64,000 bases of DNA from Wolbachia endosymbiont of Ctenocephalides felis wCfeT (GTDB lineage: Bacteria; Pseudomonadota; Alphaproteobacteria; Rickettsiales; Anaplasmataceae). The translations under genes were made by a program, and so were the position numbers. The DNA lies in the NCBI RefSeq assembly GCF_012277295.1, contig NZ_CP051156.1, positions 124,001-188,000 of the forward strand. Reading direction: 5' to 3'. A model generated the notes under the pieces. It had not been told where the DNA came from. It did no database searches and saw only the letters and a list, made by a program, of their open reading frames with translations. Positions 1-9,420 of the stretch are shown in pieces. Every line of letters starts with the position of its first letter. Position 1 is the first letter of the stretch.

Positions 1-48
1 TTCGAAAAAAGAAGTGGCAAATATTATAAAGGACATTTTCAACCTGGA
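1..48 (+). mobile_element. IS66 fragment (internal, plus orientation)
   Basis: These 48 bases match the interior of the intact IS66 copies (compare about 34350-34396), ending at the point where an IS5-family element begins. The same 48 bases occur in inverted orientation just right of that element (1143-1190), so the IS5 element is flanked by the same part of IS66 in opposite directions. The left continuation lies outside the window. Confidence 0.85.
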
Positions 49-50
49 AT

Positions 51-1140
51 GGCTTTGTTGCATCGCTCTTTGGATAGGAGGCAATGCATAATAAATTCAT
101 GAAGCTATCTCAAATTTAGCCATGCCTATTTCAGTAAATTTGTTCAGCAAATAACACTTGAGTAGCATTTCTTTCTCACGGTTAATCTCAGATTTGTTCC
201 TAAAACTAAACCCAAATGTTTGCTTCAGTCGCGAGAAAAAACTTTCTATATAAGATCTCTTCCCATAATTTATCTCTTTTTTCCACTTCTTCATACCATC
301 TTCACCATATGACTTTATGAGCTTGATTGTAGAATTTCTCTCAGCCATATAATCCAGCTTTGGATGCTCCACTGCATTGTTTTGCAGAGGAATTTTTGTC
401 TTTATGCCAAGCTCATTGCACAATTTGTATAACTTCTTTCGATTATATGCTCTGTCTGCATATAGTGTGCTTATATTGTATTTAGCATTAGCCCTTGCAA
501 TAAGATCACAGGCTCCATAGTGGTCAGAATAAACTCCACTACTGTATTTTGCAGCTATGACTTTTTTGCTACCTATCTCCAGCATTACATGCAATTTTCT
601 TGTTTGCTTATAGCCACGGTACTTTCTATCTGTACCGTTTGCCTTACTATGGCCTGGAATATTATTGTAGATGCTTATTCCAGTGCTATCTATGGCGATC
701 TCAATATTTTCCATACTGTTTTTATCATGTCTTCGATCATTAATTTTTAAGTTAAGCTTTTTGAATCTTCTGGAAGCCTGGGAATAGCTGATAACTTGCA
801 AATTTTTTCCTATTTGCTCAAGGTATCCCGCTATAAACCCCACCGTTTGTCTTAGGCCTATTCTAAACAAATAAGTTATTATGTGAATTAGAATTACGAC
901 TTTATCACTATAAATATTGTTGCTACCGGCCATTTTGGGACTTTTTTCGTACCAATTTTCTATGGCATCGTTGACGTAATAAAAAATATTTCCTCTTTCT
1001 TGGAGAAATTTGTTATATTCGTAGCAGTTACTGACTTTCATTTTGACTGGCATATTTTTCCTTTGTCGGTTAAATGCCTGTTTATAATGAATTTCGTCAG
1101 TAACTGCCAGTTCTTTTTACTTTAGCTATGCAACAAAGCC
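51..1140 (-). mobile_element. Intact IS5-family insertion sequence (1090 bp), here called IS5-A
   Basis: The ends are 13-base inverted repeats, ggctttgttgcat at 51-63 and its complement at 1128-1140. They enclose one complete DDE transposase gene. The length of 1090 bp is confirmed by the second copy (33677-37094), which has exactly this length once its two inserted elements and their target duplications are subtracted. The flanks are inverted IS66 sequence with no clear target duplication, which points to a rearrangement rather than simple insertion. Confidence 0.92.
97..1053 (-). CDS. IS5-family DDE transposase (318 aa)
   Basis: This is the transposase of IS5-A and is intact. By family logic the catalytic residues are Asp122 (in IAIDSTG), Asp200 (in LYADRAY) and Glu270 (in SYIESFFSRLKQ); the spacing and the Y-x-E-x3-R style third motif fit IS5-family DDE enzymes of the IS903-like type. 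The start ATG is preceded by a purine-rich aggaaaaat. The gene fills almost the whole element. A second copy is split into two pieces by IS66 and another IS at 35225-37048, so this copy is the only one in the window able to make full-length protein. Subgroup assignment is from memory. Confidence 0.92.
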   Translation of the reverse strand: MPVKMKVSNCYEYNKFLQERGNIFYYVNDAIENWYEKSPKMAGSNNIYSDKVVILIHIITYLFRIGLRQTVGFIAGYLEQIGKNLQVISYSQASRRFKKLNLKINDRRHDKNSMENIEIAIDSTGISIYNNIPGHSKANGTDRKYRGYKQTRKLHVMLEIGSKKVIAAKYSSGVYSDHYGACDLIARANAKYNISTLYADRAYNRKKLYKLCNELGIKTKIPLQNNAVEHPKLDYMAERNSTIKLIKSYGEDGMKKWKKEINYGKRSYIESFFSRLKQTFGFSFRNKSEINREKEMLLKCYLLNKFTEIGMAKFEIAS

Positions 1141-1789
1141 TATCCAGGTTGAAAATGTCCTTTATAATATTTGCCACTTCTTTTTTCGAATTCTTGTAAA
1201 ATCCACTTAATGCTGTAATTACTGACTTAACTCTTGGACCAAATGTGTCCGCAGTTACTCCTTCTTGTAGCTTGCTACTTTTTCTTTTTCCACATCTTTT
1301 GCAACGTCCATGCTCTAGTTAATATTCAACTACATACGGCTTGATTTCCGGCAAATCGACCTTTTGATGAGTATACGGATCTTTTGATACCGCAATTTCT
1401 CCTCCGCACTCACACGTATTGGGCAGTTCTATTTTTACCATCTCATCTGCCTCCATTTTAGGGCGGTAACTGCCTTTATGTCCAACCTGTGCTCCTACTT
1501 TCCTGTCACTTTTTGGCTTATTTTCCCTCATCTTATATAATTCTTTGGAGCTTGGTATAGATGAATTTTTTGAATTTAAGCCAAGCCTTTCTTTTAACTC
1601 AGCGTTTTCGATCCTTAGCGCTTTATTTTCTGCTTTAAGCTCTTCTATTTTTGTTTCTAACTTTTCTATAGTCTGCTTAAACTTTCGCAAAATTCTAAAA
1701 GATCAACCATATTACCTCACAGCCACTCTAGTTTACCTTTTTAGCATTCCTTGTCTACTCTTTATTTTACCGCCCGGCTGAATGGATAC
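1141..1789 (-). mobile_element. IS66 5' part (minus orientation), truncated by IS5-A
   Basis: Reading leftwards from 1789, this begins with the IS66 terminal sequence gtatccattcag and runs about 650 bases into the element, ending at the IS5-A boundary. It matches the intact 1461-bp copies at 33750, 38019 and 52907. The 3' half with the catalytic domain is absent here. Confidence 0.93.
1143..1690 (-). pseudogene. IS66 transposase fragment with premature stop
   Basis: The reading frame begins like the intact IS66 transposase (same TTG position) with the coiled-coil-like N-terminus and the CxC half of the zinc motif. Codon 124, CAA (Gln) in the intact copies, is TAA here, so the open frame ends at 1319. 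Homology continues beyond the stop to the IS5-A junction. Residue 39 is Asn where the three intact copies have Ser, a variant shared with the copy at the right edge of the window. It cannot encode an active transposase. Confidence 0.9.
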
Positions 1790-1896
1790 TTCTTGAGAGG
1801 ATAATTTTATTGTACTTGACTTGGAGGCAAAAGAAGTTAAATCCTTTTCAAAACCTACTGGCTATTGCTTCTTAAGCCATACCCCTGAATGGATAC
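1790..1896 (+). mobile_element. IS66 3'-end fragment (plus orientation)
   Basis: These 107 bases match the last bases of intact IS66 (compare about 35104-35210), including the last transposase codons and the terminal repeat ctgaatggatac. The fragment abuts the 5' end of the minus-oriented IS66 piece directly, so one IS66 appears to have inserted into or recombined with another. Confidence 0.9.
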
Positions 1897-1906
1897 GAAT
1901 GGATAC
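1887..1906 (+). repeat. Tandem duplication of the IS66 terminal 10-mer
   Basis: gaatggatac occurs twice head-to-tail. The first copy is the IS66 end and the second lies immediately outside it. This could be a slippage scar or the remnant of a further IS66 end. Confidence 0.8.
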
Positions 1907-1981
1907 TTAATTATTCACTAAACAGAGAAAACATTAACTATAACTTTGCAATTTGAAGTAAAAATCCTTAAATAAAACTTA

Positions 1982-2476
1982 CTATGTCTCGCGACTTTGC
2001 ACTTGCGGTGAAAGGAATTTTTCAATGCTGCTAACAATAAGCTGAGTTGAATTTTCAGCTATTTTATCAAACTTTGTACTTATATTTTTTCCTATTTCTT
2101 CATCTTTTAAATATTCATGTAAAGCTAAAGCAGTGACGGCTGCGCATGCTGCAATCAATCCTGTTTTTGCTATGATCAATAATGATATTCCGCCTACAAA
2201 TATAGATGCTAATCCAACAGCAAGGTTTATAAATTTGTTTTGTGTTGTTTGTTGTTCTGCGTTATTGTTCTCAAGAGAGCTTGATATGGTTTTTGAAGAA
2301 ATCTTTATTGCTATTGTAGCGATTGAAATCATCGTTGATCCGATGGCTATTTTTGCCAGAAGAAAAATTGATGGCAGCATCATTGCAAATAGTAGCATGC
2401 CAGTTCCTATAACCAGCCACTTTTCGTTTATTTTTTTAGATTGAGCCTCATTTTGTTGAACTCCATTTGCATGCAT
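1982..2476 (-). CDS. Hypothetical small membrane protein (164 aa)
   Basis: I do not recognise a family. A ribosome-binding site gtggaggg lies seven bases before the ATG. After a polar N-terminus of about 18 residues come two hydrophobic stretches, about residues 20-60 (two closely spaced helices possible) and 83-120, separated by a polar loop rich in Asn/Gln. The C-terminus is polar and would be cytoplasmic or exposed. Short membrane proteins of this layout are frequent in Wolbachia accessory regions, and it borders the IS66 wreck on one side and carA (divergent) on the other. Function unknown. Confidence 0.75.
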   Translation of the reverse strand: MHANGVQQNEAQSKKINEKWLVIGTGMLLFAMMLPSIFLLAKIAIGSTMISIATIAIKISSKTISSSLENNNAEQQTTQNKFINLAVGLASIFVGGISLLIIAKTGLIAACAAVTALALHEYLKDEEIGKNISTKFDKIAENSTQLIVSSIEKFLSPQVQSRET

Positions 2477-2675
2477 AATAAACCCTCCACATATTAAAAA
2501 ACTAGTATATACTTAGTATAGTATGCAGGTTTAGTCAAGCTGTATTTTATTTGGATGAGTATATTATGGATAGATGCGTTAAGAATTTTTTCATAATATT
2601 TTTATCACTTAAGAAATGGGTTACCTATTTTTTGAAATTTTTGTACAATATTTAAAATGACTTAGAGAAAATAAA

Positions 2676-3767
2676 GTGCTAAATGCAGTTTTAGTTTTAC
2701 AAGATGGTAGACGCTTTTTAGGAAAATCAGTTGGAAAGAAGGGTAAATGTATGGGTGAAGTATGTTTTACTACTGGCATGACAGGCTATCAGCATACCAT
2801 AACTGATCCTTCTTTTGCTGATCAAATTATAACGTTCACTTTTCCTCATATTGGTAATATTGGAGTAAATCATGAGGATAATGAAGGAAAGAAAATTTTT
2901 GCAAGCGGTGTAGTTGTACGTGGGATTTCCTCTGCATCTCATTGTTCTTCATATGTCAGTTTAAATGACTGGTTGGAAGAAAATAATGTAATTGGGATAT
3001 CGGGAATTGATACCAGGGCTTTAACAAGGTACTTAAGAAAGCATGGATCTCAAAACGGAATGATATGCTCGTTAAATGAAGTGCACACATTGGAAGAGCT
3101 GCAAAGCTATCAATCTATTAATGGAATGGGTATAACAAATAAAGTCAGTTTAAGTAATAGTTTGAAGAATGATGCAAGTGCGAAATATAAAGTTGTAATT
3201 GTTGATTTTGGTGTAAAGATCAGCATAATTTCGCGTTTAATAGAATTAGGTTGTACAATTGAGTTGATTAAACCAGATGAAGGCTTTGCTAAAAAAATAT
3301 TAAATATTAATCCAGATGGAATAGTACTTTCAAATGGTCCTGGTGATCCGCAAGAAATAGGGGATAATATAATTTCGGAGTTAGATATGATTGTAAGATC
3401 TAAAATACCGATTTTTGGTATATGCATGGGACATCAATTACTTGCGATTACTCTAGGAGCAAAGACTATTAAGATGGATGTTGGTCATAGAGGTAGTAAT
3501 CATCCGGTTTATAATATAAATAGTGGTAGGGTTGAGATCACAAGTCAAAACCATGGTTTTGTCGTTGATTCAGCTTCTTTGCCAAATAGTATTGAGGTTA
3601 CGCATGTATCTCTATTTGATAATAGTATAGAAGGGATAATGATGAAGAATCATCCGATCTTTTCTGTGCAATATCATCCAGAGGAAGCTCCAGGTACGCA
3701 TGATTCGCATTATTTGTTTGAAAATTTTGTTGATAATGTTAAACTATATAAAATGAAATCTGCATAA
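2676..3767 (+). CDS. carA: Carbamoyl-phosphate synthase small subunit
   Basis: This subunit hydrolyses glutamine and passes ammonia to CarB for carbamoyl phosphate, the entry to pyrimidine synthesis. The N-terminal CPSase small-chain domain has TTGMTGYQHTITDPS near residues 31-45. The C-terminal class I glutaminase domain has SNGPGDP, the nucleophile elbow GICMGHQ with Cys250, and the His-Glu pair in QYHPEE. At 363 aa the length is normal. The start is GTG at 2676, which fits the family N-terminus (LNAVLVLQDGRRF); no ATG is suitable. No carB is in the window, so the two subunits are encoded apart. Confidence 0.97.
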   Translation: MLNAVLVLQDGRRFLGKSVGKKGKCMGEVCFTTGMTGYQHTITDPSFADQIITFTFPHIGNIGVNHEDNEGKKIFASGVVVRGISSASHCSSYVSLNDWLEENNVIGISGIDTRALTRYLRKHGSQNGMICSLNEVHTLEELQSYQSINGMGITNKVSLSNSLKNDASAKYKVVIVDFGVKISIISRLIELGCTIELIKPDEGFAKKILNINPDGIVLSNGPGDPQEIGDNIISELDMIVRSKIPIFGICMGHQLLAITLGAKTIKMDVGHRGSNHPVYNINSGRVEITSQNHGFVVDSASLPNSIEVTHVSLFDNSIEGIMMKNHPIFSVQYHPEEAPGTHDSHYLFENFVDNVKLYKMKSA

Positions 3768-3874
3768 TCTTGAGTTGGATAGAATAATTGCTTGATTTTT
3801 TAATTTTAGACATTTAGTATTAAAAAGTTCAAGTTAAGATGATAAAGCAGTGCTCTCTTAACAATTTTTTTTGT

Positions 3875-3957
3875 GGAAGAGTGACCGAGTGGTTAAAGGT
3901 AACAGACTGTAAATCTGTCCGTGAAAGCGTACGTAGGTTCGAATCCTACCTCTTCCA
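3875..3957 (+). tRNA. tRNA-Tyr (anticodon GTA)
   Basis: The cloverleaf has acceptor arm ggaagag/ctcttcc, anticodon stem acaga/tctgt around loop ctgtaaa (GTA at 3909-3911), a class II long variable arm and T-loop ggttcgaatcc. CCA is not encoded. It lies four bases before tRNA-Gly and upstream of tuf, an arrangement often seen before tuf in bacteria. Confidence 0.97.
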
Positions 3958-3961
3958 TTGT

Positions 3962-4032
3962 GCGGGTATAGCTCAATGGTAGAGCTTTAGCCTTCCAAGC
4001 TAGTGACGTGGGTTCGATTCCCACTATCCGCT
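3962..4032 (+). tRNA. tRNA-Gly (anticodon TCC)
   Basis: The acceptor arm is gcgggta/tatccgc with one G-T pair. The anticodon loop cttccaa puts TCC at 3994-3996, and the T-loop is gggttcgattccc. CCA is not encoded. It is followed by a T-rich run before tuf and is probably cotranscribed with tRNA-Tyr. Confidence 0.97.
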
Positions 4033-4042
4033 CTTTTTTTTG

Positions 4043-4070
4043 TTGCATTTTTATAAAATCAACATATTAT
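4043..4070 (+). promoter_or_regulatory. Possible sigma-70 promoter for tuf and the ribosomal operon
   Basis: A -35-like TTGCAT (4043-4048) and a -10-like TATTAT (4065-4070) are 16 bases apart, 40 bases before the tuf start. The tRNA promoter upstream could also read through, so this is a sequence-pattern call only. Confidence 0.4.
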
Positions 4071-4110
4071 TTATTGATGTATTTGTATTTTGAGTAGAAA
4101 AGTTTAGATT

Positions 4111-5283
4111 ATGGCAACAGTAGTAGAAGCATTTGGGAAGCCGCATTTAAATGTGGGTACGATAGGGCATGTAGATCATGGGAAGACGACGTTGACAGCG
4201 GCGATAACGAAGCATTATGGAAATTTTGTAGCATATGATCAGATAGATAAAGCGCCAGAAGAAAGAAAGAGGGGGATAACGATAGCAACTGCACATGTTG
4301 AGTATCAAACAGAGAGCAGGCATTATGCGCATGTTGACTGTCCAGGTCATGCTGATTATGTAAAAAATATGATTGTGGGTGCGGCGCAGATGGATGCTGC
4401 AATATTGGTAGTATCTGGGGTTGATGGACCGATGCCGCAAACGAGAGAGCATATACTGCTAGCAAAGCAAGTTGGGGTTGGATATATCGTAGTATATATA
4501 AATAAAGCTGATGTTGCTGATCCTGATATGCTAGATCTAGTGGAGATGGAAGTGAGAGAATTGCTGAGTAAGTATGGATTTCCAGGCGATGATGTACCGG
4601 TGGTGGTTGGATCTGCATTAAAAGCGCTGGAAGATGAAGATAGTGAGCATGGTAAAAAATCTATAGATAAATTGATGGAGAAATTGGATGAATATGTACA
4701 AGTTCCACCAAGACCTATTGATTTACCGTTTTTAATGCCAATTGAGGATGTATTTTCGATATCTGGTCGTGGTACGGTAGTGACTGGAAGGATTGAGAGG
4801 GGAGAAGTAAAGACTGGTGATGAGATAGAGATAATAGGGTTAAAGGCGACGCAGAAGACGACATGTACTGGTGTTGAGATGTTTAAGAAGTTGCTTGATA
4901 AAGGAAGTGCTGGGCTCAATGTGGGGATATTGCTGAGAGGTACAAAAAGAGAGGAAGTGGAGCGAGGTCAGGTATTAGGGAAGCCAGGAAGTATTACGCC
5001 GCATAAGAAGTTCAAGGCGGAGGTATATATATTAAAGAAAGAAGAGGGAGGCAGACATACGCCATTTTTTGCGAATTATCAGCCGCAATTTTACTTAAGG
5101 ACGACGGATGTAACAGGAAGTATAAAGTTATTGGATGGAAAAGAGATGGTAATGCCTGGTGATAATGTTAGTATAGAAGTGGAGTTGCAAGTTCCAATTG
5201 CAATGGATAAGGGATTACGTTTTGCGATCAGAGAGGGTGGTAGGACTGTTGGTTCTGGCGTGGTTTCAGAGATTTTGGGGTAG
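4111..5283 (+). CDS. tuf: Elongation factor Tu
   Basis: This GTPase delivers aminoacyl-tRNA to the ribosome. GTP-binding motifs are present: [10 protein letters not shown] near residues 18-27, DCPGHADY and NKAD. Domains II and III follow, with the typical ending [15 protein letters not shown]. The length is 390 aa. It stands alone before rpsJ, 14 bases away, so the str-operon partners (rpsL, rpsG, fusA) are not next to it here. G-rich codon choice and few Lys-AAA runs distinguish it slightly from its neighbours, as expected for a highly expressed gene. Confidence 0.98.
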   Translation: MATVVEAFGKPHLNVGTIGHVDHGKTTLTAAITKHYGNFVAYDQIDKAPEERKRGITIATAHVEYQTESRHYAHVDCPGHADYVKNMIVGAAQMDAAILVVSGVDGPMPQTREHILLAKQVGVGYIVVYINKADVADPDMLDLVEMEVRELLSKYGFPGDDVPVVVGSALKALEDEDSEHGKKSIDKLMEKLDEYVQVPPRPIDLPFLMPIEDVFSISGRGTVVTGRIERGEVKTGDEIEIIGLKATQKTTCTGVEMFKKLLDKGSAGLNVGILLRGTKREEVERGQVLGKPGSITPHKKFKAEVYILKKEEGGRHTPFFANYQPQFYLRTTDVTGSIKLLDGKEMVMPGDNVSIEVELQVPIAMDKGLRFAIREGGRTVGSGVVSEILG

Positions 5284-5297
5284 ATATAGTAGCGAAG

Positions 5298-5657
5298 ATG
5301 AATCAAGATATACATGTTAAAATTAGATCTTTTGACTGTTCTGTATTAGAGAAGTGTGTTAGAAAGTTTGTTGATGAATTGAAGCAATTTGGTGCAAAGC
5401 TGGTTGGTCCATCTCCACTTCCAAGGAAAGGTTCTAAGTTTATCGTTAATAGATCTCCTCATGTTGATAAAAAGTCCCGAGAGCAGTTTGAAAAAAGAGT
5501 TTCTATGCGCTTAATTGTTGTACGTGATGCAACTCCTACTATCATGCAGATGCTTACAGGCTTCTTTTTTCCTTTTGGCGTTGGAGTTGATTTAAAAGTT
5601 AAGGAAGGTAAGAAGGGTAAAAAAGGTAAAGAAGGTAAGGGTGGGAAAGTAGGATGA
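5298..5657 (+). CDS. rpsJ: Ribosomal protein S10 with lysine/glycine-rich tail
   Basis: A 30S head protein, also NusE in antitermination. The core (to about residue 101) has the S10 motif RSPHVDKKSREQFE. After VGVDLKV the protein continues with about 18 residues made of Gly, Lys and Glu (KEGKKGKKGK...), so it is 119 aa instead of the usual 102-105. The tail is encoded by a near-repetitive purine tract just before the rplC start. The stop overlaps the rplC ATG (ATGA). First gene of the S10 cluster proper. Confidence 0.96.
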   Translation: MNQDIHVKIRSFDCSVLEKCVRKFVDELKQFGAKLVGPSPLPRKGSKFIVNRSPHVDKKSREQFEKRVSMRLIVVRDATPTIMQMLTGFFFPFGVGVDLKVKEGKKGKKGKEGKGGKVG

Positions 5658-6382
5658 AAAGGATAAATGCATTAAGAAGAATTGGCTTGTTGATGACTAA
5701 TGTTGGTCATACAACTATGTATTCTGAAAGTGGTCTCGTAGCTGTAACTTTGCTGCATCTTAATGAAACTTATATTGTTGACATAAAGGAGCAAGATAAG
5801 TGTGGTTATAATGCGGTTATTCTGGGTACGGGAGATTTCAAAAATGTTGCAAAACCTCAATTAGAGTATTTAAAGAAAAAGAATATAGGTAGTAGATGCA
5901 AACTATATGAAAGCAGGTTGAATGATCTATCGGGAATAGAATGTGGTAAAAAAATAGGTATTAATCATTTTGTCGTTGGTCAATATCTTGATATTACTGG
6001 TGATTCTGTAGGTAAGGGGTTTGCTGGTGTTATGAAGAGGCATAATTTTAGCGGGCTTAGAGCATCTCATGGTGTTTCTATTGCTCATAGGTCGCAAGGT
6101 TCTACAGGTCAATGTCAAGATCCTGGTAGGGTGTTTAAGGGAAAGAAGATGGCTGGTCATTTGGGTAGTAGTAGAGTGACTGTACAAAATATGAAGATAT
6201 TATCTATTGATCATGAGAATGGTATAATTGCTGTTAAGGGTAATAATGTTCCTGGATTTAAAAATTCTTATGTTTTTGTAAGGGATTCGGTTAAGAAATC
6301 TTTACATAAAGATGCTCCCTTTCCAGTAGGTCTGATGCCTGATAATATAAGTGACGATAATACTGGTGGTTTAGTGAGTTAG
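5654..6382 (+). CDS. rplC: Ribosomal protein L3
   Basis: A 50S assembly protein reaching toward the peptidyl transferase centre. The signature loop GSTGQCQDPGRVFKGKKMAG is present, including the Gln that PrmB methylates in other bacteria. It is 242 aa, slightly longer than the usual roughly 210 because of an acidic C-terminal extension ending DNISDDNTGGLVS. Translationally coupled to rpsJ by a 4-base overlap; rplD starts two bases after its stop. Confidence 0.97.
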   Translation: MKRINALRRIGLLMTNVGHTTMYSESGLVAVTLLHLNETYIVDIKEQDKCGYNAVILGTGDFKNVAKPQLEYLKKKNIGSRCKLYESRLNDLSGIECGKKIGINHFVVGQYLDITGDSVGKGFAGVMKRHNFSGLRASHGVSIAHRSQGSTGQCQDPGRVFKGKKMAGHLGSSRVTVQNMKILSIDHENGIIAVKGNNVPGFKNSYVFVRDSVKKSLHKDAPFPVGLMPDNISDDNTGGLVS

Positions 6383-6384
6383 TT

Positions 6385-6999
6385 ATGGAGTGTAAGTTAG
6401 TTAATCTATCTAATAGTGATGTAGGTACTGTTCAACTTAATCCATTAATATTTTCTGTTAAGCAAAAGTTGAGTATTTTACACGATGTGGTAAGGTGGCA
6501 GTTAGCAAAAAAGAGAGCTGGTACTCATAAAACGAAAGGTATTAGTGATGTTTCTGGTACAACAGCTAAACCTTATGGTCAAAAACGTACTGGTAGAGCA
6601 AGGCAGGGAAGTTTGCGCTCTCCTCAATTTAGAGGTGGTGGAATTATTTATGGCCCTGTTGTTAGGAGTCATGCTTACTCTCTTAACAAGAAAGTGCGCA
6701 AGCTTGGCTTAAAAGTTGCTTTGTCTTTTAAATGTGCTAATAATCAATTAATTATTCTTGATAATTTAAATATTGATGTAAAAAAGACATCTGAGATATA
6801 TAAGTATATTAAAAATTTTGGATTCTCTTCTTTTTTAATAGTTGGTGATTATGGAGATGATTTGCTACGTACTACCAAAAATTTGCATTATGTGGATTTA
6901 ATCAAGCCTATAGGGTTAAATGTTTTTGATATACTAAATCATGAATGTGTAATGTTAACAAGTGATACTTTGAAGTATCTGGAAGGTAGATTACTATGA
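6385..6999 (+). CDS. rplD: Ribosomal protein L4
   Basis: A 50S protein whose extended loop lines the exit tunnel. The loop motif with KPYGQKRTGRARQGS and the region RSPQFRGGGIIYGP are clear near residues 66-92. It is 204 aa. In enterobacteria L4 represses its own S10 operon; no corresponding leader could be recognised before rpsJ here. Overlaps rplW by four bases. Confidence 0.97.
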   Translation: MECKLVNLSNSDVGTVQLNPLIFSVKQKLSILHDVVRWQLAKKRAGTHKTKGISDVSGTTAKPYGQKRTGRARQGSLRSPQFRGGGIIYGPVVRSHAYSLNKKVRKLGLKVALSFKCANNQLIILDNLNIDVKKTSEIYKYIKNFGFSSFLIVGDYGDDLLRTTKNLHYVDLIKPIGLNVFDILNHECVMLTSDTLKYLEGRLL

Positions 7000-7283
7000 T
7001 TAAATATAATAATATAATAAAATCTCCTATAATTACAGAAAAAGCCTCTTTTTTAAGAGAAAAGTTTAATAAATATTCTTTGTATGTTTTTGTGAATGTA
7101 AGTAAGCGTCAAATAAAACTAGCAATAGAATCTCTCTTTAATGTAAAAGTTTCTTCTATAAATGTTGTTAGGGTTAAGTCTAAGGCTAGGCGTTTTAAAG
7201 ATGTGATTGGTTATGAAAAACAAAAAAAGAAAGTTTATTTTTCTTTAATAGCTGGTCAAAAATTAGATATAATGAGTGTTTAA
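6996..7283 (+). CDS. rplW: Ribosomal protein L23
   Basis: A tunnel-exit protein that docks trigger factor and SRP. The N-terminus ([10 protein letters not shown]) and the rRNA-binding segment [19 protein letters not shown] are diagnostic. It is 95 aa. The ATG lies inside the rplD stop overlap, and the stop is one base before the rplB ATG. Confidence 0.96.
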   Translation: MIKYNNIIKSPIITEKASFLREKFNKYSLYVFVNVSKRQIKLAIESLFNVKVSSINVVRVKSKARRFKDVIGYEKQKKKVYFSLIAGQKLDIMSV

Positions 7284-7284
7284 T

Positions 7285-8109
7285 ATGGGTATAAAGTTTC
7301 TTAATCCTGTTACTCCATCTTCTCGTGGGACTGTTTTAGTAAGCAGAGTGGGTTTGTCAAAAGATAAGCCAGAAAAGTCCCTCACATGCGGTAAAAAGTC
7401 TCGTGGTGGAAGAAATAATTATGGTAGAATTACAACTCGTCATCAGGGCGGTGGTCACAAGAAGACATATAGAATTATAGATTTTAAGCGTAATAGGGGA
7501 GGTCAAGCTATTGTAGAAAAGATAGAGTATGATCCAAATAGAAGTGGATTTTTAGCATTAATATCGTATAAAGAAGATAATACCAAGTCTTATATATTAG
7601 CTCCTCAGGGTATGAAGCTTGGTGATGTAATTATGTCGGGTGAGGATGCTGATATTCTACCGGGGAATTGTTTATTGTTAAAGAATATACCTGTGGGCTC
7701 TTTTGTTCATAATATTGAATTGAAGCCAGGTAATGGTGCTGCAATTGCGAGATCTGCCGGTTGTTATGCGCAAATTGTTGGTCGTGATGGTCAATATGTT
7801 TTGTTGCGTCTTAGATCTGGTCAAGTTAGATTGATTTTATCTTCTTGTAAAGCTACTATTGGTGTAGTATCTAATCCTGATCATAAAAATAGAAAATTAG
7901 GTAAGGCTGGAAGAAGTAGATGGCTTGGAATTAGACCTACTGTCCGTGGAGTTGCAATGAATCCAGTTGATCATCCTCATGGAGGAGGGGAGGGAAAAAC
8001 TTCTGGTGGTCGTCATCCTGTTACTCCTTGGGGTGTTTCAACTAAAGGAAAGAAAACTAGAAAGAGAAATAAATCAAGTAATAAATATATAAAGCAATTA
8101 AAAGGTTAA
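7285..8109 (+). CDS. rplB: Ribosomal protein L2
   Basis: A 50S protein near the peptidyl transferase centre. The conserved GGHKKTYR and the C-terminal [20 protein letters not shown] with the functionally important His are present. It is 274 aa from ATG 7285. An in-frame GTG nine bases upstream is possible, but the ATG gives the normal [15 protein letters not shown] start. Confidence 0.97.
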   Translation: MGIKFLNPVTPSSRGTVLVSRVGLSKDKPEKSLTCGKKSRGGRNNYGRITTRHQGGGHKKTYRIIDFKRNRGGQAIVEKIEYDPNRSGFLALISYKEDNTKSYILAPQGMKLGDVIMSGEDADILPGNCLLLKNIPVGSFVHNIELKPGNGAAIARSAGCYAQIVGRDGQYVLLRLRSGQVRLILSSCKATIGVVSNPDHKNRKLGKAGRSRWLGIRPTVRGVAMNPVDHPHGGGEGKTSGGRHPVTPWGVSTKGKKTRKRNKSSNKYIKQLKG

Positions 8110-8112
8110 TTT

Positions 8113-8397
8113 ATGAGTAGATCTGCGTGGAAGCCTCCTTTTTGTCATCCTTCTGTATTAAAGAAAGTAAAAAGTGCTTTAAGTAAGGGGCTTATTCATA
8201 TGGCTATCAAGACTCATTCTAGGGCATCTGTTATTCTTCCTAATTTTTTAGGTTTGAAATTTGCTGTTTATAATGGAAAGGATTATATTCCAGTTAATGT
8301 TAATGATCAAAATATGATAGGTCATAGGTTTGGTGAATTTTCACCAACTCGTAAATTTACTGGACATAGTGGTGATAAAAAGGTGACGAGAAGGTAA
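8113..8397 (+). CDS. rpsS: Ribosomal protein S19
   Basis: A 30S head protein that pairs with S13. It has the typical [10 protein letters not shown] start and [20 protein letters not shown] near the end. It is 94 aa, three bases after rplB. Confidence 0.97.
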   Translation: MSRSAWKPPFCHPSVLKKVKSALSKGLIHMAIKTHSRASVILPNFLGLKFAVYNGKDYIPVNVNDQNMIGHRFGEFSPTRKFTGHSGDKKVTRR

Positions 8398-8402
8398 TTG
8401 AT

Positions 8403-8750
8403 ATGAGAAATGATTTAATGGTTGAAGCTAGTTCTAGAGTTTTAAAATCTACTCCCCGTAAATTAAATTTAGTTGCTGGGTTGGTACGTGGTAAGAATGT
8501 TTCTTTTGCTACAACACAGTTGAAATTTTGTGAAAAGAAAGCTGCTAATCTTATAAATAAAGTATTGAATTCTGCGATTGCTAATGCTCAATATAATTAT
8601 GGCTTAGATATTGATAATTTATATGTAAAAGAAATCTTAATAGGTAAGTCTTTTACCTTGCGTAGGGTATATCCAAAAGCTATGGGTAGGGCGAATAGGG
8701 TTAGTAAGCGTTATAGTAATATAACTATAAAATTAGGAGAAGTGATATGA
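8403..8750 (+). CDS. rplV: Ribosomal protein L22
   Basis: A tunnel-lining 50S protein. [22 protein letters not shown] and the C-terminal [18 protein letters not shown] beta hairpin identify it. It is 115 aa. A 38-base spacer separates it from rpsC, longer than other gaps in this operon. Confidence 0.96.
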   Translation: MRNDLMVEASSRVLKSTPRKLNLVAGLVRGKNVSFATTQLKFCEKKAANLINKVLNSAIANAQYNYGLDIDNLYVKEILIGKSFTLRRVYPKAMGRANRVSKRYSNITIKLGEVI

Positions 8751-8788
8751 TTTATGAAAGTAAAAATTTGACAAGGAAAGTATAAAAT

Positions 8789-9409
8789 ATGGGACAAAAA
8801 GTTAATCCTATAGGATTTAGATTAAAGATAGGCGCTAATACCTGGGATTCTATTTGGTATGCTGATAAAGATTACAAGCAGAAATTGCATCAAGATTTAT
8901 CTATTCGTAGTTATATCAATAAATCTTTCAAGCATGCTGGTATTTCTAAAGTAATTATTGAACGTAAAGTTGATTTGGTATCTATAACGATACATTCATC
9001 TAGACCTGGGGTTGTGATAGGTAAAAAAGGTTCTGATATTGAGAAAATAAAGCAGAGAATAGCTGAAGAAGTGAAAAGTAATGTAGAGGTGAATGTGATA
9101 GAGGTTAAAAGAGCTGAAATAAATGCAGCTTTAATCTCAAGTAGTATTGCGCAGCAGTTGGAAAAAAGAGTTTCTTTCAGAAGAGCTATGAAGAAGGCTA
9201 TTCAGAGTTGTTTGAGGATGGGTGGTAGAGGTATTAAGGTTAGTTGTTCTGGGCGTCTTGGTGGGGCTGAAATAGCTCGTACTGAGTGGTATAAAGAAGG
9301 TCGTTTACCCTTACACACTTTACGTGCTAATATAGATTATGCTTTGTGTGAAGCGAAGACTATATATGGCATTATAGGGGTTAAGGTTTGGGTTTATATT
9401 GGTAGTTAA
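8789..9409 (+). CDS. rpsC: Ribosomal protein S3
   Basis: A 30S head protein at the mRNA entry. [12 protein letters not shown] begins the protein, the KH domain has the GKKG loop in [13 protein letters not shown], and the C-terminal domain has [18 protein letters not shown]. It is 206 aa, slightly short because the tail beyond VKVWVYIG is missing, as in some alphaproteobacteria. Confidence 0.97.
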   Translation: MGQKVNPIGFRLKIGANTWDSIWYADKDYKQKLHQDLSIRSYINKSFKHAGISKVIIERKVDLVSITIHSSRPGVVIGKKGSDIEKIKQRIAEEVKSNVEVNVIEVKRAEINAALISSSIAQQLEKRVSFRRAMKKAIQSCLRMGGRGIKVSCSGRLGGAEIARTEWYKEGRLPLHTLRANIDYALCEAKTIYGIIGVKVWVYIGS

Positions 9410-9420
9410 GGTATATTGAA

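Noticed and set aside
2504..2538. Promoter with operator-like repeats (two TATACT boxes) before the 164-residue gene
   Set aside because: A TTGACT box is present, but spacings to the two TATACT boxes (12 and 23 bases) do not fit a promoter; probably just AT-rich sequence.
4109..4919. Long minus-strand open frames opposite tuf
   Set aside because: Antisense frames of a codon-biased gene; no ribosome-binding site and no family resemblance.
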